Of a DNA stretch of 32,732 nucleotides, positions 6,376 to 14,481 are shown piece by piece. The stretch covers positions 1 to 32,732 of the forward strand of contig CALCBD010000003.1 of the NCBI GenBank assembly GCA_937897985.1. The letters run 5' to 3'. Made by a program: the position numbers and the translations under genes. The DNA comes from an uncultured Paludibacter sp. (GTDB lineage: Bacteria; Bacteroidota; Bacteroidia; Bacteroidales; Paludibacteraceae). The notes below the pieces were generated by a model. It was not told the DNA's origin, did no database searches, and saw only the letters and a list, made by a program, of their open reading frames with translations. The first letter of the stretch is position 1. Each line of letters starts with the position of its first letter.

Positions 6376-8316
6376 TTAATATTTATTCACCAGCGCATTT
6401 ACTTCGTCGGTAATCAGTTGAGCAAAGTCAGCCACTTTCATGCTGCCTTTGTCACCCTCACCCTGACGACGAACGGAAACTTCGCCATTTTCGGCTTCTT
6501 TTTCACCAACAATCAACATAAAGGGGATACGTTTCAGTTCGTTGTCGCGGATTTTTCGGCCGATTTTCTCGTTTCGGTCATCCACCTGTACGCGAATATC
6601 CTGCCCATTCAGTTGTTTGGCAACTTCAAAAGCATAATCGTTGAATTTTTCGCTGATAGGCAATATCACCACCTGGTCAGGTGTTAACCACAGCGGGAAT
6701 TTACCTGCTGTATGCTCAATCAGTACAGCCACAAATCGCTCCATTGAACCAAACGGTGCACGGTGAATCATCACCGGACGGTGTTTGGCGTTGTCTTCAC
6801 CTGTATATTCCAACTCGAAACGTTCGGGCAGGTTGTAATCCACCTGAATGGTTCCCAGCTGCCAGCGACGACCAATGGCATCTTTCACCATAAAATCGAG
6901 TTTTGGGCCGTAGAAAGCTGCTTCGCCCAGTTCCACACGGGCTTTCAAGCCTTTCAGTTCGCAGGCTTTGATAATTGCATTTTCGGCTTTTTCCCAGTTT
7001 TCGTCGGAACCAATGTATTTTTCCTTGTTGTTCGGGTCGCGGAGCGAAATCTGTGCTTCGAAATTTTCGAATTCCAACGCATTGAAAATAATAAAAATAA
7101 TGTCCATTACTTTCAGGAATTCTTCTTCAATCTGGTCGGGACGACAGAAAATATGTGCATCGTCCTGCGTAAAACTACGAACGCGTGTCAAACCATGAAG
7201 TTCACCGCTTTGCTCGTAACGATACACGGTTCCGAACTCGGCCATACGTACCGGAAGATCGCGGTAGGAGCGGGGTTTGAATTTATAAATTTCGCAGTGG
7301 TGCGGACAGTTCATTGGTTTCAACAGGTATTCTTCACCTTCTTCGGGTGTATGAATAGGCTGGAACGAATCTTTTCCGTATTTAGCGTAGTGACCCGAGG
7401 TCACATACAATTGTTTGTTACCGATATGCGGAGTCATTACCTGCTGGTATTCGAAACGGCGCTGGATTTTTTTCAGAAAATCTTCCAGACGCAGACGTAA
7501 AGCTGTACCACGTGGCAACCACAATGGCAAACCTTTACCTACCATTTCGGAAAACGTAAACAGTTCCAGTTCTTTTCCGATTTTGCGGTGATCGCGTTTT
7601 TTAGCTTCTTCCAAAAGTACCAGATATTCGTCGAGCATTTTCTTTTTCGGGAAGGTAATACCATAAATACGGGTGAGCATTTTACGTTTTTCGTCGCCAC
7701 GCCAGTAAGCTCCGGCTACGCTGAGCAGTTTGATGGCTTTAATTTCGCCTGTATTGGGCAAGTGTGGTCCGCGGCACAGGTCGGTGAAGTTACCCTGCGA
7801 ATATAATGTTATGGTGCCATCTGCCAGATCGCTGATCAGTTCCACTTTGTATTCATCGCCTTTATCTTCGAATTTTTTTAATGCTTCAGCCTTGCTGATA
7901 TCCGTACGAACAATAACTTCCTTGCGGGCAGCCAGTTCCACCATTTTAGCTTCGATGGTTGGCAGGTCGCCTTCTTTTATTACTGCGCTTCCGGGATCCA
8001 CATCGTAGTAGAAACCGTTTTCGATAGCCGGCCCGATACCGAATTTAATGCCCGGATACAACTCCTGAAGGGCTTCGGCCATTAAGTGAGCAGATGAATG
8101 CCAGTATGCATGTTTGGCTTCTTCATCGTCCCATTTGTGCAGCTTAATGGCAGCATCGGTTTCGATAGGACGGCTAAGGTCCCATATTTGTTCGTTTACT
8201 GTGATGGCAAGCACCTCCTGTGCAAGTCGTGAGCTGATACTTTCAGCTAATTGAAGTCCGGTAATGCCTTTGGCAAATTCACGTACCGAACCGTCGGGGA
8301 ATGTAATTTTAATCAT
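6376..8316 (-). CDS. thrS: Threonyl-tRNA synthetase
   Basis: This 646-residue class II enzyme charges tRNA-Thr in the cytoplasm and has full family length. The order is TGS domain (1-62, IKITFPDGSVREF), second additional/editing domain with the HSSAHLMAEAL and FTDLCRGPH motifs (about 65-225), catalytic core (about 240-535) and anticodon-binding domain (about 540-646). The core shows MNCPHHC (zinc Cys), motif 2 MAEFGTVYRYE...HGLTRVRSFTQDDAH, the second zinc His region, and motif 3 IHRAPFGSMERF. Editing residues are intact, so serine mischarging should be corrected. It is monocistronic: divergent from trhO, with a terminator at 6305-6334. No T-box-like leader is seen in the ~40-nt 5' region implied by the TATCTTTG box. 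Confidence 0.98.
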   Translation of the reverse strand: MIKITFPDGSVREFAKGITGLQLAESISSRLAQEVLAITVNEQIWDLSRPIETDAAIKLHKWDDEEAKHAYWHSSAHLMAEALQELYPGIKFGIGPAIENGFYYDVDPGSAVIKEGDLPTIEAKMVELAARKEVIVRTDISKAEALKKFEDKGDEYKVELISDLADGTITLYSQGNFTDLCRGPHLPNTGEIKAIKLLSVAGAYWRGDEKRKMLTRIYGITFPKKKMLDEYLVLLEEAKKRDHRKIGKELELFTFSEMVGKGLPLWLPRGTALRLRLEDFLKKIQRRFEYQQVMTPHIGNKQLYVTSGHYAKYGKDSFQPIHTPEEGEEYLLKPMNCPHHCEIYKFKPRSYRDLPVRMAEFGTVYRYEQSGELHGLTRVRSFTQDDAHIFCRPDQIEEEFLKVMDIIFIIFNALEFENFEAQISLRDPNNKEKYIGSDENWEKAENAIIKACELKGLKARVELGEAAFYGPKLDFMVKDAIGRRWQLGTIQVDYNLPERFELEYTGEDNAKHRPVMIHRAPFGSMERFVAVLIEHTAGKFPLWLTPDQVVILPISEKFNDYAFEVAKQLNGQDIRVQVDDRNEKIGRKIRDNELKRIPFMLIVGEKEAENGEVSVRRQGEGDKGSMKVADFAQLITDEVNALVNKY

Positions 8317-8356
8317 GTTTTCTGAACCTTACAAATGGTTTTTAAATTTTGAAGTG

Positions 8357-8364
8357 CAAAGATA
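8357..8364 (-). promoter_or_regulatory. thrS promoter -7 element
   Basis: TATCTTTG on the minus strand matches TAnnTTTG and is followed about 40 nt later by the thrS ATG. No clear TTTG is found at -33. Confidence 0.55.
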
Positions 8365-8574
8365 GAAATTTTTAAGTTGAAACGTGAATGATTTGTGAAT
8401 TATAAATTTAAAGTTTTCTGTTGGTACATGCTGGTAATTTTGGTTAATAAACAATTACCCGTCTGTTTTGTTATGAAAATTTGTATCCGGGTAAAATGAT
8501 GAATTGCCTGTTTCAATAAGGAAATGTGATTTATTTACATTCTCCGACCGGATGGAATTTTTAATTTTTCAATT

Positions 8575-9606
8575 ATGTTAGCAAACAAAACAGATCGCAG
8601 GATTTTAAAAGAACAACTTCAAAAAGAGGAATTTAACAGAAAAACCATTTCTTTCTATAAATATTTTGATATTCTGAATCCGCAACAGTTTCGTGATGAG
8701 TTGTTTATACAGTGGTCGGAGCTCGGTTGTTTCGGGCGGATTTACGTTGCCCGCGAAGGAATTAATGCTCAAATGAGTGTACCTGAACATAATTTTGAGG
8801 CGTTTTTGAAGTATTTGTATTCAATACCTCAGTTAAACGAAGTACCTGTAAAACAAGCGATTGAGGATGATGGAAAATCGTTTTATAAACTCACCATCAA
8901 GGTGCGTCCGAAAATTGTTGCCGACGGACTTGATCATGGCACCTACGATTTGTCAAAAGTGGGAAAACATCTGACTGCCGAAGAATTTCACAATGCCATC
9001 GACGAACCTGATACTATTGTGGTGGACATGCGCAATCATTACGAAAGTGAAATCGGTCATTTCAAAAATGCATTTTGTCCGGATGTTGATACTTTTCGGG
9101 AAGAAATTCAACTGGTGGTCAATCAGTTCAAAGACGAAAAAAATAGAAAGTTTTTGCTCTACTGTACCGGTGGAATCAGATGTGAAAAAGCAAGTGCATA
9201 TCTGATTCACAATGGTTTCGAAAACGTTTCACAACTTTACGGCGGAATCATTGAATATGCACAGCAAATCAAAAAAGCCGGTCTGGTGTCAAAGTTTTAT
9301 GGCAAAAATTTCGTTTTCGACGAGCGGCTCGGAGAAAGTATCGATGGTCAGATTATTTCGCGCTGTCATCAATGTGGTAAACCTGCTGATACACACACCA
9401 ATTGCGCCAACAACGATTGTCATTTGTTGTTTATTCAATGCGACGAATGCAGGACGAAATTCGACGGTTGCTGTAGTGATGAGTGTAAAACTGTATTTCA
9501 CCTGCCCGAACATGAACGTAAAATGTACAGAAAGCAGTTTGCTGACAAATATGCCGAAAGCAGAATTTTTAAAAGCCGGTTACGTCCCCGCCTAAAATTG
9601 CAGTAA
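8575..9606 (+). CDS. trhO: tRNA uridine(34) hydroxylase TrhO (rhodanese family)
   Basis: This 343-residue YceA/TrhO-type protein makes 5-hydroxyuridine at the wobble base of some tRNAs, an oxygen-dependent route to mo5U/cmo5U-type modifications in bacteria that use it. An N-terminal acylphosphatase-like domain (about 25-115, GRIYVAREGINAQMS) precedes a rhodanese domain (about 135-235) with the active-site loop LLYCTGGIRCEKAS (catalytic Cys197). The C-terminal tail (about 265-310) is unusually cysteine-rich (CHQC, NCANNDC, CDEC, CCSDEC), which is characteristic of this family and probably binds zinc. It is divergent from thrS and convergent with ppa; an inverted repeat at 9644-9709 separates the two ends. 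Confidence 0.95.
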   Translation: MLANKTDRRILKEQLQKEEFNRKTISFYKYFDILNPQQFRDELFIQWSELGCFGRIYVAREGINAQMSVPEHNFEAFLKYLYSIPQLNEVPVKQAIEDDGKSFYKLTIKVRPKIVADGLDHGTYDLSKVGKHLTAEEFHNAIDEPDTIVVDMRNHYESEIGHFKNAFCPDVDTFREEIQLVVNQFKDEKNRKFLLYCTGGIRCEKASAYLIHNGFENVSQLYGGIIEYAQQIKKAGLVSKFYGKNFVFDERLGESIDGQIISRCHQCGKPADTHTNCANNDCHLLFIQCDECRTKFDGCCSDECKTVFHLPEHERKMYRKQFADKYAESRIFKSRLRPRLKLQ

Positions 9607-9643
9607 TTAAAAATCATATTTGTCGCAAAAGACGCAAAAAAAA

Positions 9644-9709
9644 ATCTCTGTGTTCTCAGAACCTTTTTGGAAAATTTAAAACCACAAAGGCGTTGAGAAC
9701 ACAAAGAAA
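9644..9709. repeat. Inverted repeat between trhO and ppa (bidirectional terminator-like)
   Basis: TGTGTTCTCA (9649-9658) is perfectly complementary to TGAGAACACA (9694-9703). The match extends imperfectly on both sides to arms of about 27 bp: the left arm contains CCTTTTTGG, the right arm CCACAAAGG. The wording (ACAAAGGCGTTGAGAACACAAAG) is of the kind repeated between genes in many Bacteroidota. Its place between convergent genes suits a bidirectional terminator. CGCAAA-rich sequence precedes it (9623-9638). Confidence 0.7.
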
Positions 9710-9755
9710 TTATAACTATCTGAAAAAATATTTTAATCAGAAGAATATTAGTGCT

Positions 9756-10325
9756 TTACAACGAGCCAAAGAACCATTTGTGTAACTCACCGTAATGTTT
9801 TTTGTACATTTTAAAGCTGTCGTCCAGGATCTGAAGTGCTGTTTGTTTGTCAAAAAACTTTTCGACTACCACCGTTTTGTTTTCAAGCTTTTTATAGTCT
9901 TCAAAGAAACTCATGGTTTCGGAAATCAGGTATTGCGGAAGTTCTGAAATATCATTGTAATGATTTACACTCGGGTCGCCTGCAGCTACTGCAATAATTT
10001 TATCATCAGCTTCACCGTTGTCGAGCATTCGCATTACCCCGATTACTTTGGCTTCGACGATACAAAGCGGAACAACTTCAATTTGCGATAAAATCAGAAT
10101 ATCAAGCGGATCGTGGTCGTCGCAATAACTTTGTGGGATAAATCCGTAATTGTGAGGATAATACATTGAAGCATACAAAACCCTGTCTAATCGAAGCAGA
10201 CCGCTTTCCTTGTCTAATTCATATTTGGCCCGGTTTCCCTTGGGGATTTCAATAATTCCCTGTACAATATCCGGCTGATCGGTTTGGGGCACAACCTGGT
10301 GCCACGGATTAAAATTATTACGCAT
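9756..10325 (-). CDS. ppa: Inorganic pyrophosphatase (family I)
   Basis: This 189-residue soluble enzyme hydrolyses pyrophosphate to phosphate, pulling biosynthetic reactions forward. Family I features are present: EIPKGNRAKYELDKESG, the YPHNYGFIPQSYCDDHDPLDILIL block that contains the metal-binding aspartates (D..DPLD), and AAGDPSVNHYNDISELP. The length and C-terminal helix (YKKHYGELHKW) fit the family. It is preceded by a small palindrome TTCAGT-TTT-ACTGAA (10349-10363) of unknown role. bcp lies upstream on the same strand, 110 bp away, so co-transcription is possible but not shown. Confidence 0.96.
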   Translation of the reverse strand: MRNNFNPWHQVVPQTDQPDIVQGIIEIPKGNRAKYELDKESGLLRLDRVLYASMYYPHNYGFIPQSYCDDHDPLDILILSQIEVVPLCIVEAKVIGVMRMLDNGEADDKIIAVAAGDPSVNHYNDISELPQYLISETMSFFEDYKKLENKTVVVEKFFDKQTALQILDDSFKMYKKHYGELHKWFFGSL

Positions 10326-10435
10326 TATTTTGTTTTTGTTTTAGTATGTTCAGTTTTACTGAATTAATTTTTAAAGTATTAGAGTTTATTCGGACGAATC
10401 GTCATTGCCCGTTACCGGATTATGCCCGGTTGTTA

Positions 10436-10888
10436 TTATAAAATCTGCTGAGCGTGAGCTTTGGTATTGACTTCTTTAGGTGTAATAATTTTTTCGATTA
10501 TTCCGTTGGTGTCAATGATAAAAGTAGTTCTGAACATTCCCATGTAGGAGCGCCCGTACATCGATTTTTCGCCCCAGGTTCCGAATTGTTCCGAGAGTTT
10601 TTTATCAACATCGGCAATCAGCTGAAAAGGAAGGTTTTGTTTGCTTATAAACTTTTGATGTGACGATGCCGAATCGGCGCTTACTCCTACAACTTCATAA
10701 CCGGCTTTTTGCAAATCGCTGTAATTGTCGCGTAAACTGCATGCCTGAGCTGTACATCCCGGTGTTTGATCTTTGGGATAAAAATACAAAACTAATTTTT
10801 TGCCTGAAAAATCCGACAGCTTTATTTCTTTCCCGTCCTGGTTAATCCCAAGTATTTCGGGTGCTTTGTCTCCAACTTTTAATGCCAT
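10436..10888 (-). CDS. bcp: Thioredoxin-dependent peroxiredoxin Bcp/PrxQ
   Basis: This 150-residue peroxiredoxin reduces hydrogen peroxide and organic hydroperoxides with electrons from thioredoxin, in the cytoplasm. The motif YPKDQTPGCTAQACSLRD holds the peroxidatic Cys45 and, five residues later, the resolving Cys50, as in the alpha-helical PrxQ type. DLQKAGYEVVGVSADS and the late MFRTTFIIDTNG strand complete the thioredoxin fold. There is no signal peptide. A TAACTTTG -7 element lies about 50 bp upstream (10938-10945). Confidence 0.96.
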   Translation of the reverse strand: MALKVGDKAPEILGINQDGKEIKLSDFSGKKLVLYFYPKDQTPGCTAQACSLRDNYSDLQKAGYEVVGVSADSASSHQKFISKQNLPFQLIADVDKKLSEQFGTWGEKSMYGRSYMGMFRTTFIIDTNGIIEKIITPKEVNTKAHAQQIL

Positions 10889-10937
10889 AATTCAAAAAAA
10901 TTTTTGTTAATATTGTTGTTTGTTTTTAAAGCAAACG

Positions 10938-10945
10938 CAAAGTTA
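10938..10945 (-). promoter_or_regulatory. bcp promoter -7 element
   Basis: TAACTTTG on the minus strand matches TAnnTTTG, 50 nt from the bcp start; the -33 element is not clear. Together with the nitroreductase promoter this accounts for the 317-bp divergent gap 10889-11205; nothing else is seen there. Confidence 0.5.
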
Positions 10946-11118
10946 TTGAATAAAAATTAATAATCACTGAAATCAAACAATAAAATTATTACAAAGTTTA
11001 AATGTTTACATTTTAAGAAGAAATTGTTGGCAGGATAAGCAATATATTTATCAACTGAAGGGATTTTTTTATTTCAATGAGCCGTCATAAAGGCTGAACT
11101 CAAAAGAAATTTTCTGAT

Positions 11119-11126
11119 TATCTTTG
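11119..11126 (+). promoter_or_regulatory. Nitroreductase promoter -7 element
   Basis: TATCTTTG matches TAnnTTTG and is followed by a leader of about 75 nt to the ATG at 11206. No good TTTG at -33. Confidence 0.5.
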
Positions 11127-11205
11127 CAGCTGATTAAAAATGAATTTTAGTCAATAAAACCGCAAAAAGTAAGGTGGTTTATTTTAATTTTTAAAATTTA
11201 TTCCA

Positions 11206-11952
11206 ATGAAAGAAATTTTGAGTCAGCGCAAAACTATTCGAAAGTATAGTGATAAAAAAGTTGATATTCAGCTTATTGACGAACTTTTAAAGTTGGCAGC
11301 CCAGTCCTCTAATACCGGAAATATGCAGGCATACAGTGTGGTGGTAACCACCGCCGATCAGTTAAAAAAACAGCTTGCACCTGCTCATTTCAACCAACCA
11401 ATGGTTATCAATGCACCGGTGGTTTTGACTTTTTGTGCCGATTTTAACAGATTTTCTCAATGGTGCGAACAGAGAGATGCCGTACCCGGATACAATAATT
11501 TTCAATCTTTTATGGCAGCAGCAATTGATGCTGTCATTTTCGCTCAGACTTTTGTTGTTGCTGCCGAGAGTGAAGGACTCGGAATTTGCTACCTTGGAAC
11601 CACCACCTATAATGCTGCCGAAATCATCGACGTGCTGAATCTACCCGCTTTGGTTGTCCCTGTAACAACTATCACAGTGGGTTATCCGGCCGAAAATCCT
11701 CCGCTGACCGATCGTTTGCCTTTGGAATCCATCGTTCACTATGAACAGTATTCCGATTATAGCACCGAAAAAATCGACCTGCTTTATGCTGAAAAAGAAA
11801 ACAGCGGGTTTTACAGAAAATTTGTAGCCGAAAACAACAAACTAACCTTGGCTCAGGTATTTACAGATGTCCGTTATACAAAACAAGCCAATGAATTCTT
11901 TTCTGAAAAGTTTATTGAAGTGCTTAAAAAACAGGGTTTTATGAAAGAATAG
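11206..11952 (+). CDS. NADPH-dependent nitroreductase family flavoprotein (NfsA/Frp-like)
   Basis: This 248-residue FMN oxidoreductase has the length of the NfsA/FRP subgroup rather than the ~200 residues of simple nitroreductases. FMN-contact motifs are visible: SQRKTIRKYSDKKV at the N-terminus (phosphate binding), AQSSNTGNMQAYSVV, and GLGICYLGTTTYNAAEI in the centre. The C-terminal ~60 residues (YSDYSTEKIDLLY to the end) correspond to the excursion and arm of the NfsA/FRP group. It probably reduces quinones, nitro compounds or flavins; the natural substrate cannot be told from sequence. It is monocistronic, convergent with tRNA-Ser and the EamA transporter, and ends at a strong hairpin. Confidence 0.88.
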   Translation: MKEILSQRKTIRKYSDKKVDIQLIDELLKLAAQSSNTGNMQAYSVVVTTADQLKKQLAPAHFNQPMVINAPVVLTFCADFNRFSQWCEQRDAVPGYNNFQSFMAAAIDAVIFAQTFVVAAESEGLGICYLGTTTYNAAEIIDVLNLPALVVPVTTITVGYPAENPPLTDRLPLESIVHYEQYSDYSTEKIDLLYAEKENSGFYRKFVAENNKLTLAQVFTDVRYTKQANEFFSEKFIEVLKKQGFMKE

Positions 11953-11980
11953 AGTGATTGTATATTGTCCGGATATTAAA

Positions 11981-12020
11981 CACAAAGAGAGAAAATCAAT
12001 TCAGATTTTCTCTCTTTGTG
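11981..12020. terminator. Strong bidirectional hairpin between nitroreductase and tRNA-Ser
   Basis: Arms of 17 bp (11981-11997 and 12004-12020, beginning CACAAAGAGAG) are perfectly complementary with a 6-nt loop. It lies 28 bp after the nitroreductase stop and 6 bp from the 3' end of tRNA-Ser, so it can serve both convergent units. Confidence 0.85.
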
Positions 12021-12026
12021 CTTTTG

Positions 12027-12113
12027 CGGAAAGTGTGAGATTCGAACTCACGGAACAGTTACCCGTTCACCGGTTTTCGAGACCGGCCCATTCGACCACT
12101 CTGGCAACTTTCC
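12027..12113 (-). tRNA. tRNA-Ser (anticodon CGA)
   Basis: The minus strand reads GGAAAGT at the 5' end, pairing with ACTTTCC at the 3' end to form the acceptor stem. The D arm is GCCAGAGTGG...GGGC. The anticodon stem-loop CCGGT-CTCGAAA-ACCGG places CGA at positions 34-36, reading UCG. A long class II variable arm (about GAACGGGTAACTGTTC) and the T arm GTGAGTTCGAATCTCAC follow. The discriminator is G and CCA is not encoded. The long variable arm confirms serine. A TACTTTTG -7 element lies 20 nt upstream. Confidence 0.96.
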
Positions 12114-12132
12114 CTTTTTTTTGTACGGGTGA

Positions 12133-12140
12133 CAAAAGTA
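12133..12140 (-). promoter_or_regulatory. tRNA-Ser promoter -7 element
   Basis: TACTTTTG on the minus strand matches TAnnTTTG, about 20 nt before the mature tRNA 5' end. Confidence 0.5.
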
Positions 12141-12214
12141 GTATTTTTTTTTGATTTGATTCTATTCCGGCTCAATTTTTTTTAATCCTGCATACGATAT
12201 ATTCAGATACAATT

Positions 12215-12247
12215 CCGGAAGTTTTGTTCTGAAAGCAAAACGACCGG
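12215..12247 (-). terminator. Possible terminator of the EamA gene
   Basis: CCGG-aa-GTTTTG pairs with CAAAAC-ga-CCGG across a 9-nt loop, 15 bp past the EamA stop on the minus strand. The following sequence is only moderately T-rich. Confidence 0.4.
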
Positions 12248-12261
12248 TTTGATAATCACAA

Positions 12262-13143
12262 TCAGATAAAGAATAAGCTTACACCAATAATACTGATTAC
12301 TGCTCCGATAATTTGTTGTGGTTTGATTTTTTCTTTGAACATGATAGCCGACGGCCAGATAATAAATACCGGAACCAGCGCCATCAGGGTTGATGCAATG
12401 CCGGTTTTGGTTTGCTGAATGGCAAAAAGTGACAATGCAACACCAACGAAAGGTCCGAAAAATGAACCAACAGCTACAGCTTTTATTCCGCTTCTGTTTT
12501 TTACGGCTTCGGAAATTTTGTACCATCTTCCTATTACACTTATCATTACACCAAAACTTAACAGCCCGAACATTGCACGTATCTGGGTGGCAGCCACAGG
12601 GTCATAATTTCCCATTCCTTTTTTACTGAGTATTAAACCGACGGCTTGTCCCAATGCACCTCCAAATGCGAGTAAAAAACCTTTAAAGGGAATATTCAGT
12701 TTCATCTGACGGTTCGAAATGGCAATCATAATTCCCGACATACTGATGATAATTGCGATAATGTTGAGTCCGTTAAGTTTTTCGCCCAAAAAAAACCAGC
12801 CGATAATTGCCGTAAGCATAGGGGCTAAACTCATGATCAGGGCAGCTGTCCTTGACCCGATGACCATGTACGACTGAAACAATAGCATATCGCCCAGATA
12901 AAATCCGATGAAGCCCGATAAACCCAGCCAAAACCATTGGTAGGGAGTAGCATCGGTTGGGAAAAAAAGTCCTCTTGTAAACCAACCGGTTATTCCCAGA
13001 AAAATGATTGCTAAAAAAAGCCGGATGAAATTAACTGATAATGAGCCTATTTTATAGCCTGCTTTTTCGAAAAAAAGTGCACTCATTGTCCAGCAAACCG
13101 ACACGAAAATTCCTGCTATTTCACCTGTATGCGATTGAAACAT
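12262..13143 (-). CDS. EamA/DMT-family transporter
   Basis: This 293-residue protein has ten predicted membrane helices arranged as two EamA repeats (about 6-135 and 150-290). The repeat hallmarks are ALFFEKAGYKIGSLSVNFIRL in the first half, the end-of-repeat block LAPMLTAIIGWFFLGEKLNGLN, and its counterpart LVPVFIIWPSAIMFKEKIKPQQ near the C-terminus. Members export or exchange amino acids and other metabolites across the inner membrane; the substrate is not predictable here. It is monocistronic with a TATCTTTG promoter element 18 bp upstream and convergent with the nitroreductase. Confidence 0.93.
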   Translation of the reverse strand: MFQSHTGEIAGIFVSVCWTMSALFFEKAGYKIGSLSVNFIRLFLAIIFLGITGWFTRGLFFPTDATPYQWFWLGLSGFIGFYLGDMLLFQSYMVIGSRTAALIMSLAPMLTAIIGWFFLGEKLNGLNIIAIIISMSGIMIAISNRQMKLNIPFKGFLLAFGGALGQAVGLILSKKGMGNYDPVAATQIRAMFGLLSFGVMISVIGRWYKISEAVKNRSGIKAVAVGSFFGPFVGVALSLFAIQQTKTGIASTLMALVPVFIIWPSAIMFKEKIKPQQIIGAVISIIGVSLFFI

Positions 13144-13160
13144 ATTTATTTAATTTTTCG

Positions 13161-13168
13161 CAAAGATA
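13161..13168 (-). promoter_or_regulatory. EamA gene promoter -7 element
   Basis: TATCTTTG on the minus strand, 18 nt from the ATG, giving a very short leader. No clear -33 TTTG at 19-20 nt. Confidence 0.55.
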
Positions 13169-13607
13169 AATCAAGATTTTCACAAAATCAGCTTTCATGT
13201 TAATTTAGTGAATCTGGTACAGACTTACTGATAATTCATTGTTTTATCGACTTCTTTGTGAAATTTATTAATTGCATTTTAATGATTTCTTACAATTGAT
13301 TAATAATTGCGACCGGGGTTTGCAAATTTCGATATGCCCGTTAAGCTGACCGGTAATGTATTCAGTAAACTACCTGCAAAACGTATAAAAATACGGTTAT
13401 ATGTGATTTGATACAGATTTAATATGTTAAAACTGAAATATTTGAAAAAATATGTTGTTTTGATAACTAATATTCTTGTAATTATTTATAAATTTGCAAA
13501 TTCTGTTCAGTTGATGTTGATATTGCCGTTTCTGCCATAATTAATAAATGAAAGAAAATAAGGATATTAAATTCTCAATTCGAATTTCGCAACTAACTAT
13601 TTTAAAA
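13169..13607. other. Divergent intergenic region, no gene seen
   Basis: AT-rich spacer between the EamA and TPR genes. The only signal is TAAATTTG at 13489-13496 (plus strand), a possible -7 element for the TPR gene about 110 bp downstream. No hairpin of note. Confidence 0.5.
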
Positions 13608-14354
13608 ATGGAATCTACTTATAAATCTGTTTGGATTATTCTGTTTCTTTCATTTTTAAATTCAACCGTTCTGTTCTCCCAATCTTCAAATCAATCCATT
13701 ATTTATCAGGCATATATAAGTGGAAAAATGGATAAATGGGCTTCGGTAATTACTTCGGCAGAGAAGGAAAAATCACCCGGAATTGAAAAAAAATTAGAGT
13801 TGATCAGTTATTATTACGGCTACACAGGATATCTGATCGGAACTAAAAAAACTGACACAGCCGAAAGGTACATTGATAAAGCCGAAAAACTTATCAACGA
13901 AGTATTAAGAAAATCACCGGCTAACGCTACCGCATTTGCATACAAAGGCTCATTCACCGGTTTCCGAATCGGGATCAGTAAATTCAAAGCCATTTCACTT
14001 GGTCCCGAGAGCAACGCATCCATTGAAAAAGCGCTCAAAATTGATCCTGACAATGTACAGGCTATTGTAGACAAAGGAAACTCACTTTTTCATACACCGA
14101 AATTATTCGGCGGTGATAAAAAAGAAGCAGTCAGGCTTTTTCAGAAAGCAGCAACTATACTCGAAAAAAATGCCGCTGCTAAAAATAACTGGTTCTATCT
14201 GAATGTTCTTACTCTTATTGCAAGGGCTTACGAGCAAACAGGAAATTATTCAATGGCTTTACATTCATACAAAAAAATATTAACATTTGAACCTGACTAT
14301 CAATGGGTTAAAAATGAACTATATCCCGCTTGTCAGCAAAAATTAAAAAATTAA
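13608..14354 (+). CDS. Secreted TPR-repeat protein
   Basis: This 248-residue protein starts at the ATG at 13608. The frame is open 20 codons further, but this start puts a signal peptide (ESTYKSVWIILFLSFLNSTVLFSQ) at the N-terminus. The mature protein is made of helical pairs of TPR type: TAERYIDKAEKLINEVLRKSPANATAFAYKG, ASIEKALKIDPDNVQAIVDKG, KEAVRLFQKAATILEK and a last repeat YSMALHSYKKILTFEPDYQWVKNEL. TPRs are protein-interaction scaffolds and no enzyme motif is present. It is probably periplasmic. The next gene starts 127 bp on behind a separate operator, so it is likely transcribed alone. Confidence 0.8.
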   Translation: MESTYKSVWIILFLSFLNSTVLFSQSSNQSIIYQAYISGKMDKWASVITSAEKEKSPGIEKKLELISYYYGYTGYLIGTKKTDTAERYIDKAEKLINEVLRKSPANATAFAYKGSFTGFRIGISKFKAISLGPESNASIEKALKIDPDNVQAIVDKGNSLFHTPKLFGGDKKEAVRLFQKAATILEKNAAAKNNWFYLNVLTLIARAYEQTGNYSMALHSYKKILTFEPDYQWVKNELYPACQQKLKN

Positions 14355-14412
14355 TTCTGTTTGCTTCTTCTCCTTTTTTGAAGGTTAATTTAATTTAATA
14401 TTTCCTGAATAT

Positions 14413-14460
14413 TATATCGCGTGCGATATAATATATTACTTTTGTGTCGCAAACGATATA
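14413..14460 (+). promoter_or_regulatory. Double OhrR-type operator over the gpx promoter
   Basis: The perfect palindrome TATATCGC-GT-GCGATATA (14413-14430) is followed by an imperfect copy TGTGTCGC-AA-ACGATATA (14443-14460). Their centres are 30 bp apart, about three helical turns. Between and under them lies TACTTTTG (14437-14444), a match to the -7 consensus TAnnTTTG. The layout is that of a repressor site covering a promoter. The OhrR-type MarR protein encoded at 15102-15557 is the obvious candidate. Confidence 0.8.
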
Positions 14461-14481
14461 GATTAATTTTAAATATTCATT

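Noticed and set aside
6763..7500. 245-residue open frame opposite thrS
   Set aside because: It is antisense to a complete, conserved thrS. Phe/Gln-rich composition is what the reverse strand of such a gene gives.
8317..8574. T-box or other leader RNA for thrS
   Set aside because: The -7 box implies only about 40 nt of leader, no specifier-type stem is seen, and T-boxes are not typical of this phylum.
10349..10363. Palindrome TTCAGT-TTT-ACTGAA before ppa as an operator
   Set aside because: Short, AT-rich and found only once in the window; no regulator nearby, so it is mentioned only in the ppa entry.
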